A model generated the notes under the pieces. It saw nothing but the letters and a program-made list of their open reading frames with translations. It made no database searches and had not been told where the DNA came from. From positions 1 to 6,625 of the forward strand of contig DAOWIT010000106.1 of NCBI GenBank assembly GCA_030640765.1: a stretch of DNA of 6,625 nucleotides, in the 5' to 3' direction. Position 1 is the stretch's first letter, and every line of letters starts with the position of its first letter. This document shows positions 5,301 to 6,625 of this stretch, piece after piece. The translations under genes were made by a program, and so were the position numbers. This DNA is from Candidatus Latescibacterota bacterium. Lineage in GTDB: Bacteria > Latescibacterota > MVCY01.

Positions 5301-5319
5301 GACTTTTTACGAAAGGATC
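5301..5319 (+). repeat. Right terminal repeat of the second element
   Basis: GACTTTTTACGAAAGGATC matches the reverse complement of the left end of the hppA-rpsF element at 17 of 19 positions, so the two elements share nearly the same end on opposite sides of their cores. Confidence 0.75.
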
Positions 5320-5340
5320 TTCTCTGAAGCATTTTGCAGT

Positions 5341-6625
5341 TTATTTCCACCCCAATTCAGCCTCGAATTCAACGATCGGTCGAATGGAAATATCTGCCTT
5401 ACGGCAGTTCTCAAATTCAATACTCAGAAGCCCGCCTTCGCCGATCCAATCGCGAAGCCCTATTTCCCAGAAGAGGTATCGGCCAAAGGCATGATCACTG
5501 ATGAGCCGGCCATCGAGCATAGCCTTCGCAGAGGTCCCTTCATACTCGATACAGAGAACCAGATCAGCCAATCCGGTTAAACATTCGGGTTTTATTTCAG
5601 CCTCCCATATGTAAGAAGTATCCTTTTTTCTCTTCGAAAAGGCGATCTTCGGTTCGGGCAAGGGAATAGTTCCCCAAGCCCGGTAAAGACCGAACTGGGG
5701 GTCATATACTTCATTCACCTCGGTAAAGGGTCCACTCAGAGAAAGAGAAAATGGCGTAAGCAGGAAAAGGTCGAAGTCCCTTTCATTAGCTTGTATCCGG
5801 ACCTTTGTCTTTTTATCCTCCAGGCGACTTTCGAGAAGGCACGTATTCGAAGCGGCAACAAGCATTCCCTGAGGTGAAGCCACATCCCAGACCTCACCGG
5901 CCAGCTTCCTTTCCATTAACACGAGGCGAACAGGGATTTCGCCATCAATGGAGATGATCTGTACATTCGGGCCGGGCGCGGATAATACCCGGAGCGTATG
6001 AGGACTCTGCCATAAGGTCATCGCCTCCCCCCTCTTCTTGATTTCGCCCTGACGCGGGAAGACCAGGCTGGTCTCGGTCATCTCATCGGCATCCGCGTGC
6101 AGGATAACCTGAATCCCTTGATCAAACAGGCGTCTATCCAGAAGCTCAGCGGTTGAATATTCAAGAAAGGTTCCGGGGGCAAGTTTGACATAAAAGGGAA
6201 GACACTTGTTTCTTTGTGCAGGCAAGCCCATTTGGATCAGCTTAGGATATTCTTGCCATACTTCGCAGGGAATTCCGCTGGGATTGGTTCGAAGACGAAT
6301 ATCGCGCAGCCACTGCGACCCGTGCACTTTGGTGTTCAACAGAAATGCAAAATTGCTCTCGCTGAGGTTGAGGCCCCGGGTGGCACGACCGAGGCATTCC
6401 ACTTTTCGCACGTGACGCAGGTGGTCCGGGACCGCCTCTGTCTCTTCGTGATAGCCCTCAAAAAGATCCGCCCTCCCCTCTAAACCCGGATGAGGACGAC
6501 CATAACTCACCGCATTGATCCAACTCTCGTTCGGCTGACTTCGCAGAATTTCCTGTTCAAAAGCGCGCAGAAACCAACCGACACGTTTTACGATCCGATA
6601 GGACTCCCTCAGATTTCCCACTACC
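5341..6625 (-). CDS. C-terminal part of a GH35-like beta-galactosidase or related glycosidase (partial)
   Basis: The frame is open to the right edge, so the start and probably the whole catalytic barrel lie outside the window. The GTG at 6621 is internal, not a convincing start. The visible 427 or so codons show a helix resembling the region after a GH35 barrel (LRESYRIVKRVGWFLRAFEQ, about 4-23), a strand NFAFLLN (90-96), and LPFYVKLAPGTFLEYSTAEL (141-160), which resembles the PF...L....L.YATA.L segment of GH35-like enzymes. Near the end, SAKAMLDGRLISDHAF then WEIGLRDW resembles the terminal jelly-roll domain, where LNGK.V.D....G..WEIGL is common. Catalytic glutamates cannot be checked. The gene converges on the nuclease gene and is not part of the ribosomal operon. 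The family call is from pattern memory. A sugar-binding or other beta-sandwich protein is the alternative. Confidence 0.55.
   Translation of the reverse strand, partial: VVGNLRESYRIVKRVGWFLRAFEQEILRSQPNESWINAVSYGRPHPGLEGRADLFEGYHEETEAVPDHLRHVRKVECLGRATRGLNLSESNFAFLLNTKVHGSQWLRDIRLRTNPSGIPCEVWQEYPKLIQMGLPAQRNKCLPFYVKLAPGTFLEYSTAELLDRRLFDQGIQVILHADADEMTETSLVFPRQGEIKKRGEAMTLWQSPHTLRVLSAPGPNVQIISIDGEIPVRLVLMERKLAGEVWDVASPQGMLVAASNTCLLESRLEDKKTKVRIQANERDFDLFLLTPFSLSLSGPFTEVNEVYDPQFGLYRAWGTIPLPEPKIAFSKRKKDTSYIWEAEIKPECLTGLADLVLCIEYEGTSAKAMLDGRLISDHAFGRYLFWEIGLRDWIGEGGLLSIEFENCRKADISIRPIVEFEAELGWK

Larger units (their letters stand above)
5116..5319 (+). mobile_element. Second repeat element: same terminal repeats around a CHSERSEES-type core
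   Basis: The ends are inverted copies of the dispersed motif: TGATTCATTCGTAAGAAGTC at 5116-5135 and GACTTTTTACGAAAGGATC at 5301-5319. The core is unrelated to that of the hppA-rpsF element. It contains GTCATTCTGAGCGCAGCG, a widespread bacterial intergenic repeat that is often mistranslated as CHSERSEES (that reading frame is present at 5168-5194). The flanks show no clear target duplication, so the element is older, rearranged or composite. It fills most of the gap between two convergent genes. The rest of that gap, 5017-5115 and 5320-5340, holds nothing I recognise. No protein is encoded. Confidence 0.6.

Noticed and set aside
5288..5494. A 68-codon plus-strand frame starting in the second repeat element
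   Set aside because: It begins inside the repeat core and runs antisense through the end of the glycosidase-like gene. It is the kind of spurious protein these repeats often yield.
6206..6483. Two plus-strand frames opposite the glycosidase-like gene
   Set aside because: Both are antisense to a long continuous frame with recognisable sequence patterns, and neither has a ribosome site or a family signature.

Overview
This is a bacterial window with three parts: a left end of small toxin-antitoxin-like pairs, a conserved housekeeping core, and the end of a carbohydrate-active gene on the opposite strand. The bS6, bS18 and bL9 genes and the strong Shine-Dalgarno sites show that it is bacterial. 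The window does not fix the phylum. A potassium-dependent membrane pyrophosphatase, a ribosomal operon without ssb, a DUF151 nuclease and intergenic repeats of the CHSERSEES type suggest an uncultured, environmental, probably anaerobic lineage; that is inference.

Layout. Positions 66-523 hold an ATGA-overlapping pair (a DUF4258-like protein and a DUF2283 protein). Positions 524-730 are non-coding, with attC-like motifs and a good sigma70-type promoter. Positions 731-1044 hold a short HicB-like antitoxin overlapping a HicA-like toxin cut to 38 codons. A tandem repeat (1044-1092) leads to hppA (1121-3175), a complete ion-pumping pyrophosphatase. A MITE-like element (3175-3327) separates hppA from rpsF-rpsR-rplI and a DUF151 bifunctional nuclease gene (3369-5016). 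A second repeat element (5116-5319) sits between this operon and a convergent minus-strand gene (5341 to the window edge), which looks like the C-terminal half of a GH35-like beta-galactosidase.

The main discovery is in the spacers. One roughly 19-20 bp motif, consensus GACTTYTTACGARNGRATC(A), occurs six times: twice in tandem before hppA, as an inverted pair around a G-quadruplex-rich core after hppA, and as an inverted pair around an unrelated CHSERSEES core after the nuclease gene. The element after hppA is flanked by a perfect 9-bp direct repeat, TCATCCTTA, placed so that the hppA stop codon straddles the junction. Removing the element and one repeat copy restores a TAA stop and leaves only 31 bp between hppA and rpsF. 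This fits a non-autonomous transposable element that inserted exactly at the end of hppA. The same repeat family begins at the premature end of hicA.

Functionally, the pyrophosphatase uses PPi from biosynthesis to build an ion gradient, and bS6, bS18 and bL9 are ribosome components. The small pairs on the left look like accessory stabilisation or defence modules. The left end may be a cassette or other variable region, but the integron evidence is weak.
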